Source: Bradyrhizobium sp. NFR13 (lineage in GTDB: Bacteria > Pseudomonadota > Alphaproteobacteria > Rhizobiales > Xanthobacteraceae). Taken from it: 64,000 nucleotides of DNA. The notes below the pieces were generated by a model. It was not told the origin of the DNA, made no database searches, and was given only the letters and a program-made list of their open reading frames with translations. Shown piece by piece: positions 33,966-42,358 of this stretch; the stretch's first letter is position 1; each line of letters begins with the position of its first letter. The position numbers and the translations under genes are program-made. The stretch is taken from assembly GCF_900114605.1 (NCBI RefSeq), contig NZ_FOTP01000006.1, positions 270,109-334,108 of the forward strand, given 5' to 3'.

Positions 33966-36455
33966 TTAATTCGTGACCATCGCGCGGATGCGTCGCAAGA
34001 AATGATCGAGGTCGAATGGCTTGGTGATCATCTCCATCCCAGGCTGCAGAAAGCCCTTCGCCATAACGACGCTTTCGGAATAGCCGGTGATGAACAGGAT
34101 TTTCAACTCCGGCCGCGCCTCGCGCGCTTGATCGGCAAGCTGAAGGCCGCTCATGCCGGGCAGCCCGATATCGGTGACCAGCAGATCGATCTGCGGCGTC
34201 TCGCGCAGGACCCGCAAGCCCGACGAGCCATCACCAGCCTCGAGCACGCGATAGCCTTCATCCTGCAACATATCGACGATGACGGAGCGCACCACCGGCT
34301 CATCCTCGACGACCAGCAAGGTTTCGCCCGCGGCCACGTGCTGATCGCCCTTCAGCGGATCGGCATCCTGTGCGGCAGCGTCTCCCTCGTGACGCGGCAG
34401 ATACAATTTCACGACCGTCCCGATACCGACCCCGCTATCGATGCTGACATGTCCATTGGACTGACGCGCGAAGCCGTAGATCATCGACAGGCCGAGGCCC
34501 GTGCCTTGCCCGATCGGCTTTGTCGTGAAGAACGGATCGAAGGCGCGCGCCACGACCTCCGGACTCATGCCGGTTCCGCTGTCGCTGACGCTGATACAAA
34601 TGTAGTTGCCAGGCGTCAAAGCCGGCCCATTAGCATTGATGGCATCGACGCGCACATTCTGTGTCGCGATCTTCAGGTGCCCACCATCAGGCATCGCGTC
34701 GCGCGCATTGATCGCCAGATTGAGCAACGCGCTCTCCAACTGGTTCGGATCGCACAGCGTGCACCACAGATCAGGCGCCGCCGCGATATCGAGATTCAGC
34801 GTCTCACCAATGGTCCGGCGCAACAGATCTTCAAGCGAGACGATCAGTGCATTCACATCGACGCTTTTCGGAATCAACGGCTGCCGTCGTGCGAAGGCCA
34901 GCAACCGGTGCGTCAGCGCCGCCGCACGATTGGCCGAGGTCATCGCAGCATCGATATAGCGCGCGATGTTGTCGGTGCGGCCCTGACCGAGCCGTGTCTG
35001 CATCAGGTCGAGCGAGCCGACGATGCCGGTGAGCAGGTTGTTGAAGTCATGCGCTATGCCGCCGGTGAGCTGACCGACAGCCTCCATTTTCTGCGACTGT
35101 CGCAGCGCCTCTTCCGTGTTTTTAAGGCGCTCGGCGGCAACCTTCTCGGCAGTGATATCGCGCGCCACACAATAGATCTGGTTCTGATCCGGCACCGCCG
35201 TCCAGGACAGCCAGCGATAGGAGCCATCCTTGTGGCGAATGCGATTCTCGAAACGGATCGTCGGTTCGCCATCAGCAAGTTTTCCGAGCTCGGCCATCGT
35301 CCTGGCCTGGTCGTCGGGATGTTCGAGCCAGCGCGAGGTCCTGTTCAGAAGCTCGGCCTCGCTCCAGCCGAGCATGCGCGTCCAGGCCGGATTGACGGTG
35401 CGCCAGACGCCGTCATAGTCGGAGACCATCAGGAGATCCTGCGACACGCTCCAGATCCGGTCGCGCTCGCGCGTCTTGTCGCGCACGCGCTGTTCCAGCG
35501 TCTCATTGAGGTCCGCGAATTTTGCCGCGAGCTGGCGCGCCTCTTCCTCACTCTTGCGCAGCGCCTGCTCGACCAGCACCTGATCGGTCACGTCGGTATG
35601 CGCGCCGACCAGCCGCAACGGCTTTCCCGCCTCGTCACGCTCGATATAGGACCGCACTGAAATCCAGCGGGTCTGGCCATCGCTCGGGCGAATGATGCGA
35701 TATTGCGCCGTGTAATCGCGCACGTCGCTTTCCACCGCGTCCCGAAACTTCTGCTCGACCGCCTCGCGATCCTCGGGATGAATACGGCGGACCCAATCCT
35801 CGTGCGACTCGTTGGCTGCCTCCGGCGGCAGGCCGTGAACAATCAGATATTCGGGCGAACGGCGATTGTGAAAACCGGTGCGGAGATCTACTTCGAGGCC
35901 ACCGATCTGGCCAATCTTCTGCACGCGCGCGAGTTCCGTTTCGCGCTCACGCAAGGCGACCGTCGCTTCATGATCCCGGGTGACATCGCGAAAAATCACC
36001 AGCACACCGCCGACACCGTCATCGAGATCAAGCGGGCTGTAGCTGTAGGTCCAGTAACCGTGTTCGAGCTTGCCGTCACGCGTGATGGGGATCAACTGGT
36101 TCTCGTGCCAGGTGGCACCGCCACCACTCATCACCTGCGCGATCTGCGGGCCGATGATGTGCCAGAGCTCATGCCAGAATTCACGACCGCGCGCGCCCAG
36201 CGCCGCGGGATGCTGTCGCGCATCGAGTGTCCGGGCGCAGGCGTCGTTGTAGAACTGGAAGAGTTCCGGTCCCCACCAGATGAACATCGGGTGGTTGGTA
36301 TTCAGAACGATCCGGATCGCGGTACGCAGACTCTGCGGCCAAGTGTCCGGTGCGCCGATTGGATGCGATGCCCAATCGTAAGCGCGCATCAACGCCCCCA
36401 TCTCGCCTCCACCGGCGAGAAAATCGGGCCAATTCGGTCGATGAGCATCCAACAT
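33966..36455 (-). CDS. PAS-containing hybrid histidine kinase
   Basis: An 829-residue soluble sensor. The first PAS-like domain (about 30-165) is of the type found at the start of such kinases (WASHPIGAPDTWPQSLRTA). It is followed by PAS/PAC domains at about 185-295 and 335-440. The kinase core has the HWE-independent H-box GGIAHDFNNLLTGIVGSLDL with His469, and an ATPase with FDPFFTTKPIGQGTGLGLSM. The C-terminal receiver has phosphoacceptor Asp762 in LLVTDIGLPGMSGLQ. No membrane span is seen. It probably signals through an unlinked phosphotransfer or regulator protein. Confidence 0.92.
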   Translation of the reverse strand: MLDAHRPNWPDFLAGGGEMGALMRAYDWASHPIGAPDTWPQSLRTAIRIVLNTNHPMFIWWGPELFQFYNDACARTLDARQHPAALGARGREFWHELWHIIGPQIAQVMSGGGATWHENQLIPITRDGKLEHGYWTYSYSPLDLDDGVGGVLVIFRDVTRDHEATVALRERETELARVQKIGQIGGLEVDLRTGFHNRRSPEYLIVHGLPPEAANESHEDWVRRIHPEDREAVEQKFRDAVESDVRDYTAQYRIIRPSDGQTRWISVRSYIERDEAGKPLRLVGAHTDVTDQVLVEQALRKSEEEARQLAAKFADLNETLEQRVRDKTRERDRIWSVSQDLLMVSDYDGVWRTVNPAWTRMLGWSEAELLNRTSRWLEHPDDQARTMAELGKLADGEPTIRFENRIRHKDGSYRWLSWTAVPDQNQIYCVARDITAEKVAAERLKNTEEALRQSQKMEAVGQLTGGIAHDFNNLLTGIVGSLDLMQTRLGQGRTDNIARYIDAAMTSANRAAALTHRLLAFARRQPLIPKSVDVNALIVSLEDLLRRTIGETLNLDIAAAPDLWCTLCDPNQLESALLNLAINARDAMPDGGHLKIATQNVRVDAINANGPALTPGNYICISVSDSGTGMSPEVVARAFDPFFTTKPIGQGTGLGLSMIYGFARQSNGHVSIDSGVGIGTVVKLYLPRHEGDAAAQDADPLKGDQHVAAGETLLVVEDEPVVRSVIVDMLQDEGYRVLEAGDGSSGLRVLRETPQIDLLVTDIGLPGMSGLQLADQAREARPELKILFITGYSESVVMAKGFLQPGMEMITKPFDLDHFLRRIRAMVTN

Positions 36456-36519
36456 GCGCGGGCAACCGGTACGCAGGACCAGGCTGACGGATTTCGAGAA
36501 CTTAGCGCCCTGTCAGACC

Positions 36520-36537
36520 TGGCGCAAATCGGCGCCA
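36520..36537. terminator. Short stem-loop between esterase and hybrid kinase
   Basis: TGGCGC (36520-36525) and GCGCCA (36532-36537) pair around a six-base loop, 23 bases past the esterase stop and upstream of the hybrid kinase. There is no T tract, so termination is possible but uncertain. Confidence 0.3.
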
Positions 36538-36559
36538 ATCACGCCCTGTTACTTACTTG

Positions 36560-37747
36560 TCAGGGTGACTTGATGAGACCGGCGGCCGTGAGGGCCCGGG
36601 TAATCACGCCATTGATATCGATGGACCGCCGCCCTGCCGGATCGCGGCGCGCGGCGCGTCGGTCGCCTGAGGTGCGCTTCTTTTGCATCGCCGACGAGAC
36701 AATGGCATCCGTCGGAGCCGCTGGTTCTAAGGCTGCAGTTCCGACATTGCGCGGTGCGACCTGCCGGGTAAGGCCGAAGAACTGCGCGATATGATAGGAG
36801 GATGAAATGCCGGCTTCGAGCAGGAAGGCACCGGCGGCACCATAGGGCTCGTCCTGTCCGGCAATCGCCAACGGTGCGCCATGCGCCATATCGGTGATCG
36901 TGTAGGATTCAACGACGGTTTCACCGTCCTTGTTCCACCACACCTCGCGCGGATAGCCGTCGACATCCACCGCCGACATCGGCGCTGGCGGCAGGCCTTG
37001 AAGGTCGAGCCACTGCTTGACGATCTCGCCGGCATTGGCCGGATTGACGGTGCGATCGGCACTGCCGTGCCAGACGGATACTTTTGGCCACGGCCCCGTG
37101 TAAGGCGATGCCTTGCGTACGAGGTTGCCGAGGTCGTTCGCGGGACGCGATGCCGCGCGATACATGCCGCTCAGCGCCTCCTGCATGGTGGTGGCGATAC
37201 CATAGGGTAAACCCGCAATGATGGCGCCGGCCGCAAACACATCAGGATAAGTCGCAAGCATGACAGAGGTCATCGCGCCGCCGGCCGACAGACCCGTAAC
37301 GAAGATGCGCTTGCGATCCACGTCGTGGTCCACGGCCATCTGCTCGATCATCTCGCGGATCGAGAGCGCTTCGCCGCTATCGCGCGCGATATCATCGGCA
37401 TTGAACCAGTTGAAACAGGTGTTGCCGTTATTGGATGACTTCTGCTCGGGCATCAGCAGCGCAAAACCATAGCGCTCAGCAAGAGCAGACCAGCCGGTGC
37501 CATTATCATAGCCCGCAGCGTTCTGGGTGCATCCGTGCAGCACGACGACTAGTGCCGGCTTCGCTGCCAGCGTGGCGGGCACGTAACTGAACATGCGGAG
37601 GTCGCCGGGATTGCTGCCGAAACCCGTTGATTCGCTGATCGGGCTCAAACCTGCCGACGCGCGGCCGCGCACCAACCCTTCCAACGTATTGATTCCGGGC
37701 GGTTTCGGGAGATTGCGGAGGAAATCGATATTATCGGCGAGAGACAC
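36560..37747 (-). CDS. PHB-depolymerase-like alpha/beta-hydrolase
   Basis: A 395-residue esterase of the LpqC/short-chain PHA depolymerase family. It starts at GTG after AGGAGCTGCC. It has ALVVVLHGCTQNAAGYDNGT (oxyanion region), the lipase box TGLSAGGAMTS with Ser154, and DDIARDSGEALSIREMIEQM. The C-terminal catalytic His is in the SYTITDMAHGAPLA region. No classical signal peptide is seen, so an intracellular role or non-classical export is possible. Substrates could be polyhydroxybutyrate oligomers or feruloyl/acetyl esters. The tail after about residue 345 is basic and disordered (KKRTSGDRRAARRDPAGRRS). Confidence 0.88.
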   Translation of the reverse strand: MSLADNIDFLRNLPKPPGINTLEGLVRGRASAGLSPISESTGFGSNPGDLRMFSYVPATLAAKPALVVVLHGCTQNAAGYDNGTGWSALAERYGFALLMPEQKSSNNGNTCFNWFNADDIARDSGEALSIREMIEQMAVDHDVDRKRIFVTGLSAGGAMTSVMLATYPDVFAAGAIIAGLPYGIATTMQEALSGMYRAASRPANDLGNLVRKASPYTGPWPKVSVWHGSADRTVNPANAGEIVKQWLDLQGLPPAPMSAVDVDGYPREVWWNKDGETVVESYTITDMAHGAPLAIAGQDEPYGAAGAFLLEAGISSSYHIAQFFGLTRQVAPRNVGTAALEPAAPTDAIVSSAMQKKRTSGDRRAARRDPAGRRSIDINGVITRALTAAGLIKSP

Positions 37748-37898
37748 GGCAGCTCCTAGGGTCGTCAGGCTTATACAACAGTACCCACGACATATGGTTG
37801 CTGCACTGCAAAATAAAACAAATACGGTTTCAATATACCTATCAACGAATTGAGAGGCGGGTCAGAACGCTTCGAATATTACCTATTTGGCAAAGAAA

Positions 37899-37924
37899 GC
37901 CCCGCATGGCCAAGCCTGCGGGGC
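37899..37924 (-). terminator. Rho-independent terminator of the MXKDX gene
   Basis: GCCCCGCA (37899-37906) and TGCGGGGC (37917-37924) form an eight-base-pair stem. On the minus strand it is followed by TTTCTTTG. It lies 36 bases after the MXKDX gene stop. Confidence 0.75.
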
Positions 37925-37959
37925 AGTCGGGGAGAAGAAGGTGAGAAGAAGATGACGCG

Positions 37960-38202
37960 TTATTTCTTCATCTCGTCCTTCATCATGTGATCTTTCTTCA
38001 TGCCGTTCTTATGCATGGCGTCCTTCTTCGTGCTGTCCTTCGACATACCCTGGGTACCCGTGGCCTTGGATTCGCCTTCCTTCGCCATGGTGCCTGTCTT
38101 GGTCGAATCCTGACCGGACGGGCCGGTCGCCTGGGCGAAGGCCGCGAACGGGGTGGCACCGATGGCCGTGACACAGATCGCGGCAAGAATGGTTTTCCGC
38201 AT
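37960..38202 (-). CDS. Exported pentapeptide MXKDX-repeat protein
   Basis: An 80-residue protein. The signal peptide MRKTILAAICVTAIGATPFA ends at AFAQA. The mature part is very rich in Lys, Met, Asp, Ser and Thr, with MSKDSTKKDAMHKNGMKKDH then MMKDEMKK, i.e. repeats of the MxKDx type that define the family. The function is unknown; metal or polyanion binding in the periplasm is a guess. The ATG at 38202 follows AGGAG. A GGAAC-N17-CGTT promoter, the EcfG general-stress type, lies just upstream. Confidence 0.88.
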   Translation of the reverse strand: MRKTILAAICVTAIGATPFAAFAQATGPSGQDSTKTGTMAKEGESKATGTQGMSKDSTKKDAMHKNGMKKDHMMKDEMKK

Positions 38203-38238
38203 AGTCAACTCCTGTTGAGTGAACGTGGCCTTCAACGC

Positions 38239-38264
38239 AACGCCTTTCGAAACGTTCCTGTTCC
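38239..38264 (-). promoter_or_regulatory. Candidate EcfG (general stress sigma) promoter
   Basis: On the minus strand GGAAC (38264-38260) is followed after 17 bases by CGTT (38242-38239). This fits the alphaproteobacterial EcfG consensus GGAAC-N16-18-CGTT. It is placed 36 bases ahead of the MXKDX start codon. It would put this gene in the PhyR/EcfG stress regulon. Confidence 0.55.
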
Positions 38265-38305
38265 GTCGGCCGTCAAATACCGGTTCCGCACACCGTTTCG
38301 CGAGG

Positions 38306-39700
38306 TCATACTAGGCCGGCTATGTGCAAAAGCACGCCCGCGCCTGCACAAGCCAACAGTATCTGCAGCAGACCCATCCTCAGATAGAAGACCCCGAGCA
38401 GAGCCACGACCGACAGTGCAACGGCCCATCCATTGACGCTGTGCAGAACCGGCATGTCGAAGCTCAGTCCGAGTGTCCGAACAGGTTTCACCTCACGAAA
38501 CATCGTGTGGATGGCGAACCATATCGCCAGGTTGAGGATGACGCCGACCACTGCGGCGGTAATCGCCGCCAGCGCGGCGCTCAGCGCGCGATTGCCACGA
38601 AGGGTCTCGACGAACGGCGCCCCGAGGAAAATCCAGAGAAAGCACGGCGCAAAGGTCACCCAGGTCGCAAGCAATCCACCAAGCGTGCCCGCCAGCAGCG
38701 GCGGCAACATCCCTGGTGCGCGGAAGGCAGCCATGAAGCCCACGAATTGCAGCACCATGATCAACGGACCAGGCGTTGTTTCGGCCATGCCAAGGCCATC
38801 GAGCATCTCGCCCGGCTTCAGCCATGCATAGTGATCGACGGCCTGCTGCGCGACATAGGCAAGAACAGCATAGGCGCCGCCAAAGGTGACCATCGCCATC
38901 TTGGAGAAGAAAACAGCAATCTGGCTGAACACGTCGTTGCTGCCGAACGCCACGAGCAGCACGGCGACAGGCGTAAGCCACAGCACCAGCCAGACGGCCG
39001 CAACGATGAGGGACTGCCGTACGCTCGGCCGGGCATGAAGAGGAAGCTGATCTCCGAGCAAACTATCAGCGTCGCCGCCTGATGACCCGTGGCCCGCAAC
39101 CACCGTGAAGGCCGACAGACCGGCCCGCCCCCCGAGAAAGCCAATTGCTGCCGCACCGAAAACGATCACCGGGAACGGCACGTCGAGAAAGAAGATCGCG
39201 AGGAAGGCGATGGCTGCCAGCGCACGCATCACGTCGTTCTTCAGTGCGCGGCTACCGACCCGCACCACCGCCTGCAGCACGATCGCGAGCACCGCGGCCT
39301 TCAAGCCGAAGAACAGCGCCGCGACGATGCCGACATTGCCAAATGCGGCGTAAATCCAGCTCAGCACCATGATGCAGATCGCACCGGGAAGGATGAAGAG
39401 CCCGCCGGCCATCAGCCCGCCTTTGGTCCGGTGCATCAGCCAGCCGATATAGGTGGCGAGCTGCTGCGCCTCCGGGCCCGGCAGCAGCATGCAGTAGTTC
39501 AGCGCATGCAGAAACCGGCTCTCCGAGACCCAGCGCTTCTCGTCGACGAGGATGCGGTGCATCACCGCGATCTGCCCGGCCGGACCGCCGAAGGAAAGCA
39601 ACGAGATCCGCAGCCACACCGAAAACGCCTCCGAAAAGGAAACGCCGTGAGTCTGCGGCTCGGGAATGGCCGGTGGCGTGACCGAAGTTGCTTCCGTCAT
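38306..39700 (-). CDS. chrA: Chromate transporter ChrA
   Basis: About 464 residues, an inner-membrane CHR-family protein with two homologous halves. The N half has SFSEAFSVWLRISLLSFGGP, then HRILVDEKRWVSESRFLHAL and MLLPGPEAQQLATYIGWL. The C half has FFSKMAMVTFGGAYAVLAYV and AETTPGPLIMVLQFVGFMAA. These are the duplicated Chromate_transp motifs. It expels chromate by proton or sulfate exchange. The ATG at 39700 follows the rhodanese-ChrB stop with one base between, so the two are coupled. Confidence 0.94.
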   Translation of the reverse strand: MTEATSVTPPAIPEPQTHGVSFSEAFSVWLRISLLSFGGPAGQIAVMHRILVDEKRWVSESRFLHALNYCMLLPGPEAQQLATYIGWLMHRTKGGLMAGGLFILPGAICIMVLSWIYAAFGNVGIVAALFFGLKAAVLAIVLQAVVRVGSRALKNDVMRALAAIAFLAIFFLDVPFPVIVFGAAAIGFLGGRAGLSAFTVVAGHGSSGGDADSLLGDQLPLHARPSVRQSLIVAAVWLVLWLTPVAVLLVAFGSNDVFSQIAVFFSKMAMVTFGGAYAVLAYVAQQAVDHYAWLKPGEMLDGLGMAETTPGPLIMVLQFVGFMAAFRAPGMLPPLLAGTLGGLLATWVTFAPCFLWIFLGAPFVETLRGNRALSAALAAITAAVVGVILNLAIWFAIHTMFREVKPVRTLGLSFDMPVLHSVNGWAVALSVVALLGVFYLRMGLLQILLACAGAGVLLHIAGLV

Positions 39701-39701
39701 C

Positions 39702-40520
39702 TCAAGCTTTCGTCTTTGCTGTCGGCCAGTTGTGGGTTTCGGTGCTGGCATCTCGGCACCAGCGATAGAACGCATCGTACAGATTCAGTCCAGCCTCAAG
39801 CTGCTCGAGATCGTCGGCATACATTCGCGACAGGCCGAGTGACGCCGCCAGCAGGCCCGGCGCTTCCGGGGCGAGATCGAGCCGCGCTGTATCCGCCGCG
39901 CGGACAATGGTAGCCAGCCGCAGCAACGGCGGCGTGGCGAGGCCGAATTCCTCGATCATCACATCGAAGGTACAGAGCTCGCCGCGATGGCTCCAGAACA
40001 CGCCTTCGATATCGAAGGGCGCAGCATCAAATTTCTCGCCGACGGCCGACACTTCCGACGGCGCAACGAACATGAATAGCGCCGCCGGATCGATGAAACG
40101 CCGGATCAGCCAGGGACAGGCAATGCGGTCGATCTTTGGGCGTTCGCGCGTCACCCACAGGGTGCGGCCCTGCGTGTTTTGCGGCGGCAACTTACCGGCA
40201 GGAACGCGCGGCAGGCCTGCGCTCTCCCATGCGAGATACCCACCTTCCAGATCCTCGGCCGGGATACCGGCATCGCGCAGCAGCGCGGCAACGCCGTGAC
40301 TGAGCTTGAGACCTTTCTGGCAGATTACGATGGCGGACCGACCGCGCAGCGCTGCGGCCCAACCATTCACGTCGCCGAACGGCCGCCGGACCGACCCTGG
40401 CAGGAGAAACGGCGACCGGGCGAAATCCTCGTCGGTGCGGACATCGACGAGCGCGGGACATTTCGGCGTCCCGATCAGGCGAACGAGTTTTTCAACGGAA
40501 ATGCTGTTAATCGATGACAT
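39702..40520 (-). CDS. Rhodanese-ChrB chromate resistance protein
   Basis: A 272-residue two-domain protein. The N-terminal rhodanese domain (about 5-108) has ALVDVRTDEDFARSPFLLPG and catalytic Cys67 in AIVICQKGLKLSHG. The C-terminal ChrB-type domain (about 119-265) has TRERPKIDRIACPWLIRRFI then DPAALFMFVAP, the usual ChrB signature. Standard ChrB has a regulatory N-terminus instead of rhodanese. The ATG at 40520 follows AAGGA; upstream codons to 40631 are open but not protein-like. It is coupled to chrA downstream. It may sense or handle chromate or reduce it via a sulfur carrier. Confidence 0.88.
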   Translation of the reverse strand: MSSINSISVEKLVRLIGTPKCPALVDVRTDEDFARSPFLLPGSVRRPFGDVNGWAAALRGRSAIVICQKGLKLSHGVAALLRDAGIPAEDLEGGYLAWESAGLPRVPAGKLPPQNTQGRTLWVTRERPKIDRIACPWLIRRFIDPAALFMFVAPSEVSAVGEKFDAAPFDIEGVFWSHRGELCTFDVMIEEFGLATPPLLRLATIVRAADTARLDLAPEAPGLLAASLGLSRMYADDLEQLEAGLNLYDAFYRWCRDASTETHNWPTAKTKA

Positions 40521-40667
40521 GTGGCGCGTCCTTGCAGGAGTGCGGGACGCGATACTTGGGCATGTCGCCTCGTGGGGAGATCGCTTTGTCCCCATGCCCT
40601 TAATATCAAGCCATCGCGATTGACCTGTCAAGGCGCGTGCTGGGCGGTCAAACGCCGTGCTGGAATT

Positions 40668-42080
40668 CTATGCGTTACCCGCGCGGCGCATCCACAGCAA
40701 AAAGCCCGCGCAGGCGGCGACCGACAGCACGCACAATGCGAAGCTTGCGAGCAGCGCGATGACGGCCGATGCCGCGGATTGCACCGCGAAATAGACCGCG
40801 CCGATCGCAGCAACGCCGGCTGCGTTGGCGATTTGCGTCGTGGTGCCGTACATGCCCGAGCCGGCTCCCGCGCTCGACGTCTGCACGGTCGATAGTACGG
40901 CACTGGACAGTGGCGCCATGACCAGACCCTGGCCGTAACCGAACACGGCAAGCGGTACCGCCAGCAGCGATGCAGATGACGGCTTCACGGCCAGCACCAT
41001 TGCAGCCAGCGCGGCAAGACCGATGACCTGCACCACGCAGCCCTCGATCAGCACCAGGCTTCCACGATGGCGCGCCCACATACCGCTGTGACGCGATGCG
41101 ACGATGAAGGCCAGCGCCAGCGGTATGAAAATGAGACCGGCCCGCAGCGGCGGCGTGTGCAGCGTGTTCTGCATGAACAATGTCATCACGAGGTAAAATG
41201 ACAAATTCGCGAAGAAGAAAAAGAACACCGCGCACAGCCCGCGCATGAAAGCAGCATCCGCGAGCAACGCCAGATCGATCAGCGGCATGCCACCGCGCAG
41301 TGCGACGCGGCGCTCGAGCCTGACGAAACCTACGATCACTGCCGCTCCCACAGCCATCGCCAGCCACACAGACGGCACCCAGTGCAGTTCGTGCCCGAAC
41401 AGCAGCGGCCCGATCAGACCTAGCAGTCCGACGAACAGCACCAGCGCGCCGGGTATATCCAGCCGCGTGCCTCGACGGCGGGGAATGGATGGCATCAGCC
41501 GCCACGCAGCCGTGATGATGACAAGCCCCACCGGTACATTGACGAAGAACACCGCACGCCAGCCGAGGCCTGCGAGGTCCATCGTCACCAGAAGGCCACC
41601 GAGCAGAAAGCCCGCAGCGCCGGCAAGGCCGAGCACGATGCCATAGACGGCGAAGGCCCGGGCGCGGCTATCTCCATCCACAAACAGCACATGGATGGTG
41701 GCCAGCACCTGCGGCACCATCAGCGCCGCAGTGGCACCCTGTGCCAGCCGCGCCAGAATCAGCTCCGGTCCGGATTGCGCGAGCCCGCACCACAGCGACG
41801 TCAGGGTGAAGCCGAGCACACCGGCGAGAAAGGTGTTCCTGATGCCATAGATGTCACCGAGCCGCCCGCCGGTGATCACCAGCGTCGCATATCCGATCAG
41901 ATAGACCGCAATCACGGCCTCGATCTGCGTCGCGCTGGCACGAAGCTCCACCGCGATGGTCGGGATCGCGACGTTGACGATGAAGGCATCGACCCCAAAC
42001 ATGAACTGTGCCGCAACGACAATCGCCAGCACCCACCAGCGGCGCGCGGAGTCGACAGGATTGGCAACGATCTGGTGCAT
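40668..42080 (-). CDS. MFS drug efflux transporter, DHA2 (14-TMS) type
   Basis: A 470-residue inner-membrane permease with about 14 membrane spans. The first span follows RRWWVLAIVVAAQFMFGVDA then FIVNVAIPTIA, the DHA2/EmrB-QacA opening. Motif A-like GGRLGDIYGIRN is in the loop between spans 2 and 3. The antiporter motif C-like GAAGFLLGGLLV region follows. It exports drugs or metabolites by proton antiport. The ATG follows GAGGGG. It is divergent from the transhydrogenase. No linked regulator is seen. Confidence 0.9.
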   Translation of the reverse strand: MHQIVANPVDSARRWWVLAIVVAAQFMFGVDAFIVNVAIPTIAVELRASATQIEAVIAVYLIGYATLVITGGRLGDIYGIRNTFLAGVLGFTLTSLWCGLAQSGPELILARLAQGATAALMVPQVLATIHVLFVDGDSRARAFAVYGIVLGLAGAAGFLLGGLLVTMDLAGLGWRAVFFVNVPVGLVIITAAWRLMPSIPRRRGTRLDIPGALVLFVGLLGLIGPLLFGHELHWVPSVWLAMAVGAAVIVGFVRLERRVALRGGMPLIDLALLADAAFMRGLCAVFFFFFANLSFYLVMTLFMQNTLHTPPLRAGLIFIPLALAFIVASRHSGMWARHRGSLVLIEGCVVQVIGLAALAAMVLAVKPSSASLLAVPLAVFGYGQGLVMAPLSSAVLSTVQTSSAGAGSGMYGTTTQIANAAGVAAIGAVYFAVQSAASAVIALLASFALCVLSVAACAGFLLWMRRAGNA

Positions 42081-42358
42081 GGTAGCCCCTCGCTCAACGG
42101 TTCGGCCTGAAGCGGCCGTCCACCTTGATCCCAGCTTCCAGTCATCGCGTCGATTACCTCCGAGGTAGCTTTATTCAATTGAACTCTTCCGTCGGAATTG
42201 GTGGCGCGCGGACCGCAGGCCCGGCTTCGCAGGTCGATCTCCCCGTTCAAGTCACACCGAATTTGCATTCCTCGTGCAGGAAGATACCGCCTGTGGCCCG
42301 ATTGCTGCATGGCGAAGCGATTGCATATGCCGGCCCTTCCGGTTTCGAGGCCTCTTCG

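Noticed and set aside
34002..35660. A 552-codon plus-strand open frame opposite the hybrid kinase
   Set aside because: Antisense to a gene with complete PAS, kinase and receiver motifs; the translation is low-complexity and unlike any protein.
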